DNA of 13,194 nucleotides from Pseudomonadota bacterium (GTDB lineage Bacteria > Desulfobacterota > Desulfarculia > Desulfarculales > JAHJDS01): contig JAHJDS010000164.1 of the NCBI GenBank assembly GCA_018812395.1, positions 1 to 13,194 on the forward strand, given 5' to 3'. The position numbers were made by a program, and so were the translations under genes. Of the stretch, positions 1 through 7,218 are shown piece by piece. Below the pieces are notes generated by a model. That model was given only the letters and a program-made list of their open reading frames with translations, ran no database searches and was not told where the DNA came from. Each line of letters opens with the position of its first letter. Positions within the stretch are counted from its first letter, which is position 1.

Positions 1-3000
1 AGCTCGTCCAGGTCCACGTCGCAGCCGTCCTCGGCCCGCTTGGTGACCATGACCCGGCCCGAGACGATCAGATACATCGACTCGCCGACCTCCCCCTCGC
101 GAATGATGACCTCGCCCGGCGGGTGGTCCACTTCCTCGACCACCGAGGCCACGGCGGCCAACTGGCTCACCGTCAGCCCGGCGAACATTTCCATGCCCCG
201 AAGCAGCAGTATCTTTTCCGACAGGCTGGTTTCTTGTTCCGCCACCATCGCCTCCTGTGGGGATGCTCCCGCCACCCCGGCCAACAGCGCCCGGGCCAGA
301 TTCGTCACCCGCGGGTGGTCGACGTCCATCGCCCGCTCGATCCGGTCCCGAAAGGCGTCCGGCGGGCCGTCCTGGGCCAGGATCGACAGGGTCAGGAAAA
401 GCGTCACCCAGTCGTGCTTGGCCAGGAGATGATTGAAGAGATCGGTCCTGGATTGAAAGTCTCCCCGGATGTTGAACAGCCGGCGGCCCGCGGCCAGGCT
501 CTCGGCCGGGCTCAGGTCCTCCAACAGGGGGACCATGGCCCGGGACAGGCTCCGGCCGACCATGGATTCGAGGGCCTCGAGGGCGTTTGACCGGAGCCGG
601 GCGTCGGCCGAGTAGAGACCCCGGAGCACGATGCGCAGATCGGCCGAGTCACCCTGGGTGGCCAGGACCCGCATGATGGTGTCCAGGCGCTGGTTCTTCT
701 TCTGCCGCAGGTGGTCCCTCAACAGGTCCCGCTCGACGCTTTTGGGGATCAGCCGCGCCAGGGCCTCGCTGTCGACTAGGCTGCGGTAGGCCCGTTCGGT
801 CTCCGACCGGCCGAAGGCGATGATCTCGAGGTCGCTGATTTGAAGGGACTCCATCAGCTCGTAGAGCCCCGCCCGGAGACGGCGGTTGGGCACGGCCAGC
901 CACTCGATCAGGAGTTGGGTGTGGTGGTAGGAGGCGTCCCGCAACTTCTCCTGGGCCAGGCTGCGGACGGCCTCGGAGTCGTGGCCCAGAAGACGGATAA
1001 AGGCCCGCACGGAGTCATCGCCGGTGATGGGGAAGTCCTCGATCACCTCCCGGGGCACCGAGTCGGGGTCCCTCCCCAACCGGGCCAGGACCAGATTCCA
1101 CAGGTGCGGGTCGTCCAGTTGATTGAGGGCGATCAGGATCTGCCTGGACAGGATCGGGTCGGCCGCGTCGGACAGCATCCGCCGCAGCCGGGGGAGGTAG
1201 CTTTCATCCCCCGAGCCGCCGGCGGCGATGACTCCGGCCAGGCGCTCCGCGGAGGCGTCGGCACCCAGCCAGGCGTCGATCATGGGCCGGTAGGCCTCCG
1301 GGTCGCGGCCATACAGCCCGGCCACGGCCGTGGCCTTGACCTCCAGCGGACTGTCCTCGTGCAGCAGCCCCAGCAAGAACCGTTCGGAATGCTCCAGGGG
1401 CAGCCGGGAGGCGGCCAGGGCCAGGGCCCTGGTCAGCATCGGGCGGGCGGGATCGGCCAGTTCCTGGAAGGTGTCCACCGCCTCGGGGATCGCCCCTTCC
1501 GGAAGGAGCGGCAGCAGACCGATGACGGTGTCCTCGTCCTTTTGGCGGATCAGATCCAAGAGATGCTTGTCCACGTCCTTGACGCCCTGGGCCTTCATCA
1601 ACTCGGCGTACCAGATGCAGGCCGGACCGTGGGCCGTTCGGCAGGCCTCGACCAGTTGCTCCCGGGCCTGTTTGTCCTGGAACACCTGGGAGACGTCTTC
1701 TTGCTCCAGGGACTTGAGGTCCACCACGTCCCCGGAGATGAGGTCCATCAGGATGGACGAGTAGGACCGCTTGAGCCAGATGCTGCTGAGCAGCCACCCC
1801 AGGCCGATGACCGCTCCGACCAGGGCCAGGGCCACGCCGACCACGCTGGACTCGGCCGCCAGCGCCGTGGCGGCCGGGCCCCAGGTCAAATAGGCGGCCA
1901 GCCACCCGGGCGGCCCGCCCGGGCTGAAGACGAACTCGATGAGCAGGATCAGACCCGAACCGACCAGGATGCCCACCCGGACCACCGTGCCCCGCAAAAA
2001 GGGCCTGACCAGGGGCCGTAGAGACGCCGGAAAGAGACCCATCAACACCTCCCGGGCCGGGTTGTTGATGGTCACCCGCAGGATGTTGGTCGAGATCCGG
2101 GCGTAAATGGCCGACAGGACGTCGAAGCGGACGAACAGGGCGACGAAGGCCAGGATGTAGTTGGCCGGATGGAACATCAGGGCCACCGGCAGGCCCCACC
2201 GGCTGTACATCTGTCCCACGAACAGCAGGATCACCAGGCTGATGACGTTCATCACCCCGTAGAAAAAGGACAGAAATCCGATCAGACCGCCTTCGGTGCC
2301 GAAGGCGTCGTTGACGATGACGTTGAACTGGTAGTTCATGATCGGGATGAGGATGTTGGGCAGAAGCGTCAGGAGGATCATGACCTTGATCAGGGTCGAT
2401 TCCTTCATCAGCGGCCAGATCTCTCTGAGTTCGTCCCGGAACGAGGTCCGCTTCCCGGCGGCCTTGGCCCTCTTGTCGGTCAGGCCCAGGGTGGGGAAGA
2501 TACGGGACATGCGCCAGACCACGGCCCCGCCCAGGACCGTGGTCACCATGTAGGCCAGCATCAGGTTGTCCACACTCACCGCCCGGGCCAGGGGCGGCGT
2601 GCCGAAGGAGCCGACGATGGCCCCCAGCACCCCGCCGGCGGCGAGCAGGGGGAAGAGGCGCTTGGATTGACGGGTGTTGAACAGGTCGTTGGCCAGGTTC
2701 CAGAAGATCAGCGCCTGCAGCGCCATGTACTGGGCCCGCAGCAGGAACAGGACCGGGTAGACCAGCGACAGCTCGAAGGCGACCACGACCCGCAACAGCC
2801 CCACCGACAGCCCGCAGACGAGCAGCAGCCAGCCCAGCAGCCGGGCGCTGGGCATCTTGCGGATGAGCCCCATCATGGCGCCCATGATGAAGAAGGTCAG
2901 AACGGCGTTGGCGGCGTACACCAGGGGCAGGTACTCGACCCCGAAGCGCTTGAGGAAGGTGGTCTCGGCGAAGTTGTCGAAGACGAGTCCGGCGGCCCGA

Positions 3001-3086
3001 ATCAGGAAGAACAGGACCGCGATCCACAGGAAGAGTCTCGCTTCCTCGGGCTGAATCTTGATCAGTTTGACGATCTTCCCAAACAT
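1..3086 (-). CDS. NTT/ATP-ADP-translocase-like MFS protein fused to HEAT-like repeats and a cyclic-nucleotide-binding domain (3'-truncated by window edge)
   Basis: The frame is open from the ATG at 3086 to the left edge, about 1028 residues with no stop. I chose this start because the protein begins directly with MFGKIVKLIKIQPEEARLFL, just before the first membrane helix, and a weak AGGG lies 6 nt upstream. Residues 1-435 are hydrophobic, about ten to twelve membrane helices. They carry NTT-type signatures: NDLFNTRQSKRLFPLLAAGG (about 130-149) and an NYQFN-type segment near 250, as in Npt1/Npt2 nucleotide transporters. From about 440 to 940 the chain is soluble, helical and Leu/Ala/Arg-rich, with HEAT-like spacing. 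From about 954 a cyclic-nucleotide-binding domain begins, with PPGEVIIREGEVGESMYLIV followed by SGRVMV. Its phosphate-binding cassette would lie beyond the edge. In the family, NTT domains exchange ATP/ADP or other nucleotides. The substrate of such long free-living versions is not established, so transport is inferred and ligand control is a hypothesis. Confidence 0.85.
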   Translation of the reverse strand, partial: MFGKIVKLIKIQPEEARLFLWIAVLFFLIRAAGLVFDNFAETTFLKRFGVEYLPLVYAANAVLTFFIMGAMMGLIRKMPSARLLGWLLLVCGLSVGLLRVVVAFELSLVYPVLFLLRAQYMALQALIFWNLANDLFNTRQSKRLFPLLAAGGVLGAIVGSFGTPPLARAVSVDNLMLAYMVTTVLGGAVVWRMSRIFPTLGLTDKRAKAAGKRTSFRDELREIWPLMKESTLIKVMILLTLLPNILIPIMNYQFNVIVNDAFGTEGGLIGFLSFFYGVMNVISLVILLFVGQMYSRWGLPVALMFHPANYILAFVALFVRFDVLSAIYARISTNILRVTINNPAREVLMGLFPASLRPLVRPFLRGTVVRVGILVGSGLILLIEFVFSPGGPPGWLAAYLTWGPAATALAAESSVVGVALALVGAVIGLGWLLSSIWLKRSYSSILMDLISGDVVDLKSLEQEDVSQVFQDKQAREQLVEACRTAHGPACIWYAELMKAQGVKDVDKHLLDLIRQKDEDTVIGLLPLLPEGAIPEAVDTFQELADPARPMLTRALALAASRLPLEHSERFLLGLLHEDSPLEVKATAVAGLYGRDPEAYRPMIDAWLGADASAERLAGVIAAGGSGDESYLPRLRRMLSDAADPILSRQILIALNQLDDPHLWNLVLARLGRDPDSVPREVIEDFPITGDDSVRAFIRLLGHDSEAVRSLAQEKLRDASYHHTQLLIEWLAVPNRRLRAGLYELMESLQISDLEIIAFGRSETERAYRSLVDSEALARLIPKSVERDLLRDHLRQKKNQRLDTIMRVLATQGDSADLRIVLRGLYSADARLRSNALEALESMVGRSLSRAMVPLLEDLSPAESLAAGRRLFNIRGDFQSRTDLFNHLLAKHDWVTLFLTLSILAQDGPPDAFRDRIERAMDVDHPRVTNLARALLAGVAGASPQEAMVAEQETSLSEKILLLRGMEMFAGLTVSQLAAVASVVEEVDHPPGEVIIREGEVGESMYLIVSGRVMVTKRAEDGCDVDLDE

Positions 3087-3181
3087 GAGCCCTGGCGATC
3101 CATCGGCCGGCCGACCGCCGTCGGCTGGCGTTACCCGGTCCCGGGGGTCCCGTCCCGGACCGTTTTTGTCGTCCACCAGTA

Positions 3182-3212
3182 ACCGACGGCCCGTGGTCCG
3201 CGACCGACGGCC
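3182..3212. repeat. 10-bp direct repeat with 21-bp period upstream of the NTT-like gene
   Basis: ACCGACGGCC occurs at 3182-3191 and again at 3203-3212, with start points 21 bp apart, about two helical turns. The pair lies about 100 bp upstream of the start of the NTT-like gene (minus strand) in the 230-bp gap after oppF. Such spacing would suit two regulator molecules on the same DNA face. In DNA this GC-rich it could also be chance. I see no convincing -35/-10 pair in this gap. Confidence 0.3.
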
Positions 3213-3296
3213 TCGGCCCGGGTGCCCCCCGGGGCATCATATCCGGGGAAGGTGTGTTCGGCAACCCGGCGGCCGGGGCGGCCCGGGGACGGGTCG

Positions 3297-3322
3297 CCGG
3301 CGCCGGGTGAGGCGCCTCACCC
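3297..3322. repeat. Perfect palindromes at the 3' end of the importer operon
   Basis: GGGTGAGGC at 3305-3313 is followed immediately by its exact reverse complement at 3314-3322, an 18-bp perfect palindrome. The oppF stop codon (TGA, 3319-3317 on the minus strand) sits inside it. A second palindrome, CCGGCGCCGG, spans 3297-3306 and overlaps it by two bases. As RNA the larger one could fold into a 7-bp stem with a 4-nt loop, but no U-run follows, so it is not a classic intrinsic terminator. It may stabilise the 3' end of the operon mRNA, slow transcription or bind a dimeric protein. Confidence 0.4.
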
Positions 3323-4336
3323 CCCGGCTTCGGGCCCTCCCGCGGCGAAGTGGCAAGCGGCGACGTGGTCCGGACCGACCTGGCGCCACACGGGGATCTC
3401 CCGGTCGCAGCGTTCGGGCCGGGCCGGCTTGCATCGGGGATAGAAGGCGCAGCCCACCCCGGCGCCGGCCGAAACCCTCTCGGTCTGAATCAAGGTGTCG
3501 TAGCGCGGCGTCTTCTCACCCCGGCCGAACTTGGGCGTGGCGTCGAGCAGGGCCCGGGTATAGGGATGACGGGGTCGTTCGATGACCTCGGTCGCCGGCC
3601 CCTGCTCCATGAGCCGGCCGCGGTAGATGACCGCGATCCGGTCGCAGAGATACCGGGCCGCGGCCAGGGAATGGGTGATGAAGATGACGGTGGCCGAGAA
3701 CTCCCGGCGCAGGGCCCGCAGGAGTTCGAAGATCTGGGCCGAGTACGAGGCGTCCAGCATCGAGGTCGGCTCGTCGGCCACCACGCACGCCGGGTCCACG
3801 ATCATCGCCCGGGCGATGGCCACCCGCTGGCGCTGGCCGCCGCTCAGTTGATGGGGAAAGCGGTAGATGAAGTCCTCGGGCGGCGACAGACCGACGGTCT
3901 TGAGGCTGTCCATGACCCTGGCCCGGCGTTGACGATGGGTGTCGATCCGGTTGGTGATCAGCGGCTCGGCCATGCTGTCGAGGATGGTCAACTGGGGATT
4001 CAAGGATTGATACGGGTCCTGAAAGACCATCTGCACCTGACGGCGGTATTGACGGTAGGCCCGGCCGCGCAGGGCGGTCAGGTCCTGATCCTCGAGCACG
4101 ATGCGCCCCTCGTCCGGGGACTCCAGGCCGACGATCAGCCGGGCGCAGGTGGTCTTGCCGCTGCCCGATTCGCCCACCAGGCCGAAGATCTCGCCCCGAT
4201 CGAACGTCAGGGACACCCGGTCCAGGGCGACCACCGCCCGTCCCCGGCCGCCGAAAAACCTGGTCCTGGTCCGGTAGACTCGGCTGACCTGGTCCAGTTC
4301 CAGGAGCGGGCCGTCGGCTGAAGGGCGCTCAGCCAT
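3317..4336 (-). CDS. oppF: Oligopeptide/dipeptide-type ABC importer, second ATPase (OppF/DppF-like)
   Basis: This 339-residue cytoplasmic ATPase would pair with the OppD-like protein to power the importer. Visible motifs are Walker A GESGSGKT (55-62), Q-loop FQDPYQSLNP (105-114), signature LSGGQRQR (164-171), Walker B CVVADEP (184-190) and switch histidine H222. The C-terminal oligopeptide-transporter domain (oligo_HPY type, from HPYTRALL at 257) carries cysteines C296, C302, C310 and C328. They are spaced as in family members where four cysteines hold an iron-sulphur cluster, so a cluster is an inference by analogy. The ATG at 4336 shares its A with the TGA stop of the upstream ATPase gene (TGATG), which fixes the start and implies translational coupling. 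An in-frame extension to 4477 overlaps oppD and has no family counterpart. It is the last gene of the operon. Confidence 0.93.
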   Translation of the reverse strand: MAERPSADGPLLELDQVSRVYRTRTRFFGGRGRAVVALDRVSLTFDRGEIFGLVGESGSGKTTCARLIVGLESPDEGRIVLEDQDLTALRGRAYRQYRRQVQMVFQDPYQSLNPQLTILDSMAEPLITNRIDTHRQRRARVMDSLKTVGLSPPEDFIYRFPHQLSGGQRQRVAIARAMIVDPACVVADEPTSMLDASYSAQIFELLRALRREFSATVIFITHSLAAARYLCDRIAVIYRGRLMEQGPATEVIERPRHPYTRALLDATPKFGRGEKTPRYDTLIQTERVSAGAGVGCAFYPRCKPARPERCDREIPVWRQVGPDHVAACHFAAGGPEAGG

Positions 4337-5322
4337 CACCGGCTCGGGCCTCCCCCGGTCGTGACCGACCCGGGATTGTCGCACAACACGTGGTGGGCAG
4401 GGCCGACCGTCCGCCACTCGGGGGGATCGAGCCGGCAAAAGGACTCGGGCGTGGGACAGCGGTCGCAGAAGCGGCACCCGGGGATGGTCCCGATCAGGTT
4501 GGGCGGCTCCCCGGGGATGGGCGCCAGCTCGGTGAGGTCACCTTCCAGGCGCGGAAACGAGGACACCAGGGCCCGGGTGTAGGGGTGTCGGGACTCAAAA
4601 AGGACCTCCTGCACCGGACCGCTCTCCACCAGTTGCCCGGCGTACATGATGCCGATGTCGTCGCAGACCTCGGCCACGATCGAGATGTCGTGGGAGATGA
4701 AGATGATGCCGATGTTGAACTCCTTTTGGAGTCTTTCGGTCTCCTTGAGAATCTGATCCTGGACGATGACGTCCAGGGCCGTGGTCGGCTCGTCGGCGAT
4801 GATCAGCTTGGGGTTGTTGGCCAGGGCCATGGCGATGATCGCCCGCTGGCGCATGCCGCCGCTGTACTGGTGGGGATAATCCTCCAGCCGCTCCACGGGC
4901 AGGCCCACCAGTTGGAACAACTCCTCGATCCGCCGGCGGCCCCCCTCGGCGCCGAGGCCGGGCTGGTGGGTCAAAACGGCCTCGATCATCTGGTCGCTGA
5001 CCCGGTGGACCGGGTTGAGGGCGTTCATCGCCGCCTGGAAGATCATGGCCACGTCCTTCCCGCGGACGTGGCGCATCTCCTCCTCGGTCTTGTCCGGCAG
5101 GTTCTCGCCGTCGAGGACGATCCGGCCGGCGGTGACCCGGCCGTTCTCGGGCAGAATGCCCAGGCAGGCCAGGCCGATGGTCGTCTTGCCGCAGCCCGAT
5201 TCGCCCACCAGGCCCAAGGACCGCCCGGCCTCGACAATGAAGGACACGTCCTCGACCGCCCGGAGTTCGCCGTAGGGCGTCCGGTACCCGATACTCAGAT
5301 GTTCGACTTCGAGCAGAGCCAT
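4336..5322 (-). CDS. oppD: Oligopeptide/dipeptide-type ABC importer, first ATPase (OppD/DppD-like)
   Basis: This 328-residue ATPase subunit contains Walker A GESGCGKT (40-47), Q-loop FQAAMNALNP (95-104), signature YSGGMRQR (153-160), Walker B LIIADEPT (173-180) and H211. The Q-loop context, FQAAMNALNP instead of the common FQDPMTSLNP, resembles OppD-type proteins of archaea and Thermotogales, including members linked to oligosaccharides (from memory, not searched). The C-terminal domain has C283, C289, C296 and C314, spaced like the four cluster-binding cysteines described for a DppD protein, plus an extra C286. The start is 4 nt after the oppC stop and is preceded by GGAAGAGG inside the end of oppC, 9 nt away. 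Its stop overlaps the oppF start. Specificity is set by the binding protein and permeases, so peptide import is only the default reading. Confidence 0.93.
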   Translation of the reverse strand: MALLEVEHLSIGYRTPYGELRAVEDVSFIVEAGRSLGLVGESGCGKTTIGLACLGILPENGRVTAGRIVLDGENLPDKTEEEMRHVRGKDVAMIFQAAMNALNPVHRVSDQMIEAVLTHQPGLGAEGGRRRIEELFQLVGLPVERLEDYPHQYSGGMRQRAIIAMALANNPKLIIADEPTTALDVIVQDQILKETERLQKEFNIGIIFISHDISIVAEVCDDIGIMYAGQLVESGPVQEVLFESRHPYTRALVSSFPRLEGDLTELAPIPGEPPNLIGTIPGCRFCDRCPTPESFCRLDPPEWRTVGPAHHVLCDNPGSVTTGGGPSR

Positions 5323-5326
5323 GTGG

Positions 5327-6226
5327 TCAAGCCTCTTCCATGCTCCGGAGCCTGGGGTTGAGCACCTCGTCCATGGCCCGGCCGAGCATGTAAAAGGACA
5401 GGGTCAACAGCGAGATGCAGATGCCGGGCGGCAGCAGCCAGTACGGGGCCTGGAACATGTGCCCCGTCTTCCACACCCACTGGAGCATCATCCCCCAGCT
5501 GACCGTAGACGGGTCGCCGAAGCCCAGGAAGGCCAGGGCCGCCTCGATGACGATGGCCGAGGTCACCCGGAAGGTCATGTACAAAAAAGCCAGGGGCAGC
5601 ACGTTGGGCATGATGTGCTTGAAGATGATCCGGGCGTGGGAGGCCCCGGCCACCCGGGCCGCGTCGATGAACGGCCGCTGCTTGAGGGACAACGTCTGGG
5701 CCCGGATGACCCGGCTGACCCCGGGCCAGCGGAAGAAGGCGATCATCAACACGATGGTCATGATGCTGAGCTGTCCGAAAAGCGAACTGAGCAGCAGGAT
5801 CACCAGCAGGGTCGGCAGGACCATGATGATGTCCGCCGTGCGCATGAGCATGGTGTCCAGGAACCCGCCGGCGTACCCGGCGATCAAGCCGATGGACGTC
5901 CCCAGAAAGATGCTCATGAAGGCCGCCGACACGCCGACGATGAACGCCACCCGAGCCCCGGCCAGAAGCTGGCTCAGGATGTCGCGGCCCATGAAGTCGG
6001 TTCCCAGCCAGTGGCGCCAACTGGGGCCGGACGAGTGCATGATCTGCGGATCGACCCCGACCATGGGGTGGTACATCGGGTCGATCAGCGGCGGCAGGTA
6101 GCTCAGCAGGGCCATCAGCCCGAAGGCGGCCAGCAGCACCAGGCCGATCCGGCCGAACAGGTTCCGCCGGAAGAGGCCCCAATTCTCCCGCATCCGCTGG
6201 AGCCAGGGGTGGCGAGTCTGAGGCAT
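5327..6226 (-). CDS. oppC: ABC importer permease (OppC/DppC-like)
   Basis: This is the second membrane subunit of the importer, 299 residues from the ATG at 6226. After a basic N-terminal segment (QRMRENWGLFRRNLFGR) comes helix 1, then the OppC-typical HWLGTDFMGRDILSQLLAGA (72-91) and about five more helices. The cytoplasmic coupling loop DAARVAGASHARIIFKHIMP (188-207) is the EAA motif that docks on the ATPase pair. The family is usually 280-310 residues, so the length fits. An alternative GTG at 6244, only 2 nt after the oppB stop and with AGG 8 nt upstream, would add six residues (MVTLAD). I cannot exclude it. The longer frame to 6403 overlaps oppB and is not credible. Gene order B-C-D-F after the binding protein is the classic Opp/Dpp arrangement. 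Confidence 0.92.
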   Translation of the reverse strand: MPQTRHPWLQRMRENWGLFRRNLFGRIGLVLLAAFGLMALLSYLPPLIDPMYHPMVGVDPQIMHSSGPSWRHWLGTDFMGRDILSQLLAGARVAFIVGVSAAFMSIFLGTSIGLIAGYAGGFLDTMLMRTADIIMVLPTLLVILLLSSLFGQLSIMTIVLMIAFFRWPGVSRVIRAQTLSLKQRPFIDAARVAGASHARIIFKHIMPNVLPLAFLYMTFRVTSAIVIEAALAFLGFGDPSTVSWGMMLQWVWKTGHMFQAPYWLLPPGICISLLTLSFYMLGRAMDEVLNPRLRSMEEA

Positions 6227-6246
6227 GTCCGCCAGGGTGACCACTC

Positions 6247-7218
6247 TCAGTACCTGATCCTGGGGTCGAAGTAGGCGTACAGCAGGTCCACCACCAGGTT
6301 CGAGAAGAGGACCACCAGGGACAGCAGCAGAAACGAGGCCTGGGCCAGGGGGTAGTCGCTTTGACTGACCGCCCGGACCAGTTCCCGGCCGATCCCCGGC
6401 CAACTGAACACGGTCTCGGTGATGGCCCCGCCGTTGATCGAAAAGGCCAGGGACAGCCCGACGCTGGTGATGACCGGCAGCCGGGCGTTGGGCGCGGCGT
6501 GGCGGTTCCGGATCTCCTTGTCCCGCAATCCCTTGGCCCGGGCGGTGACGATGTAGTCCTCGCGCAGGGTCTCCAGCATCGAGCTGCGCATCACCAGCAG
6601 ATACGTGCCGAAGTGGAGCAGGAACAGCGTCCCCAGGGGGAGGACCATGTGGTAGAGCACGTCGGTGGCCTTGCTGAAGAACCCGGCCCGCGGATCCAGC
6701 CAGACCTCGGCCGAAACCATGCCGTTGATCGGGAACCAGCCCAGCTTGTAGCCGAACAGCCAGATGAGCAACAGCGCCACCCAGGGCAGGAACAGGGTGT
6801 GGGTCACCAGCGAGACGATGGTCAGGGCGGTGTCCACGCCCCGGCCCTGGCGCCAGGCGGCGATCTTGCCCCAGGCCACGCCGACCAGGGCCGACAACAG
6901 CACGGCGGTCGTGAACAGCAAGATGGTGTTGGGCAGACGGTCGGCGATGATGTCGATCACCGGTTTGCCGTAGTGGAAGGAGTAGCCGAAGTTGCCGGTG
7001 ACGAAGTTCCGCAGATAGGCCAGGTACTGGATCCAGACCGGCTGGTCCAGGCCCAACTGGGCCTTGAGGTAAAGCTGGTCCTTCTTGGTCATGCTCGGGT
7101 CGACCATCCGGTCCACCGGGTCGCCCGGGGCCAGCCGGAACAGAATAAACAGGATGGTCAGGACGACGAACAGGATGACGACGATCTGAACGAGCCGGGA
7201 AAGGATATAGCGCTTCAT
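6247..7218 (-). CDS. oppB: ABC importer permease (OppB/DppB-like)
   Basis: This is the first membrane subunit, 323 residues. It begins MKRYILSRLVQIVVILFVVL, the standard OppB start with one helix, then FRLAPGDPVDRM and the conserved segment leading to GNFGYSFHYGKPV. The EAA coupling loop reads YIVTARAKGLRDKEIRNRHA, followed by NARLPVITSVGLSLAFSING. The C-terminus ends in DLLYAYFDPRIRY, also typical. The start codon overlaps the stop of the binding-protein gene as ATGA (7218-7215), so the two are probably translationally coupled. Length and motifs are complete. Together with the OppC-like subunit it would form the transmembrane channel. Confidence 0.94.
   Translation of the reverse strand: MKRYILSRLVQIVVILFVVLTILFILFRLAPGDPVDRMVDPSMTKKDQLYLKAQLGLDQPVWIQYLAYLRNFVTGNFGYSFHYGKPVIDIIADRLPNTILLFTTAVLLSALVGVAWGKIAAWRQGRGVDTALTIVSLVTHTLFLPWVALLLIWLFGYKLGWFPINGMVSAEVWLDPRAGFFSKATDVLYHMVLPLGTLFLLHFGTYLLVMRSSMLETLREDYIVTARAKGLRDKEIRNRHAAPNARLPVITSVGLSLAFSINGGAITETVFSWPGIGRELVRAVSQSDYPLAQASFLLLSLVVLFSNLVVDLLYAYFDPRIRY

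Noticed and set aside
840..3182. Long plus-strand frames (393 and 337 residues) opposite the NTT-like gene
   Set aside because: Both are low-complexity Gln/Gly/His/Asp-rich antisense translations without domain signatures.
1204..3264. 686-residue minus-strand frame overlapping the NTT-like gene
   Set aside because: It is a shifted frame over the real gene, rich in Arg, Gly and Pro with no membrane or domain pattern. The frame starting at 3086 gives a coherent membrane protein with family motifs.
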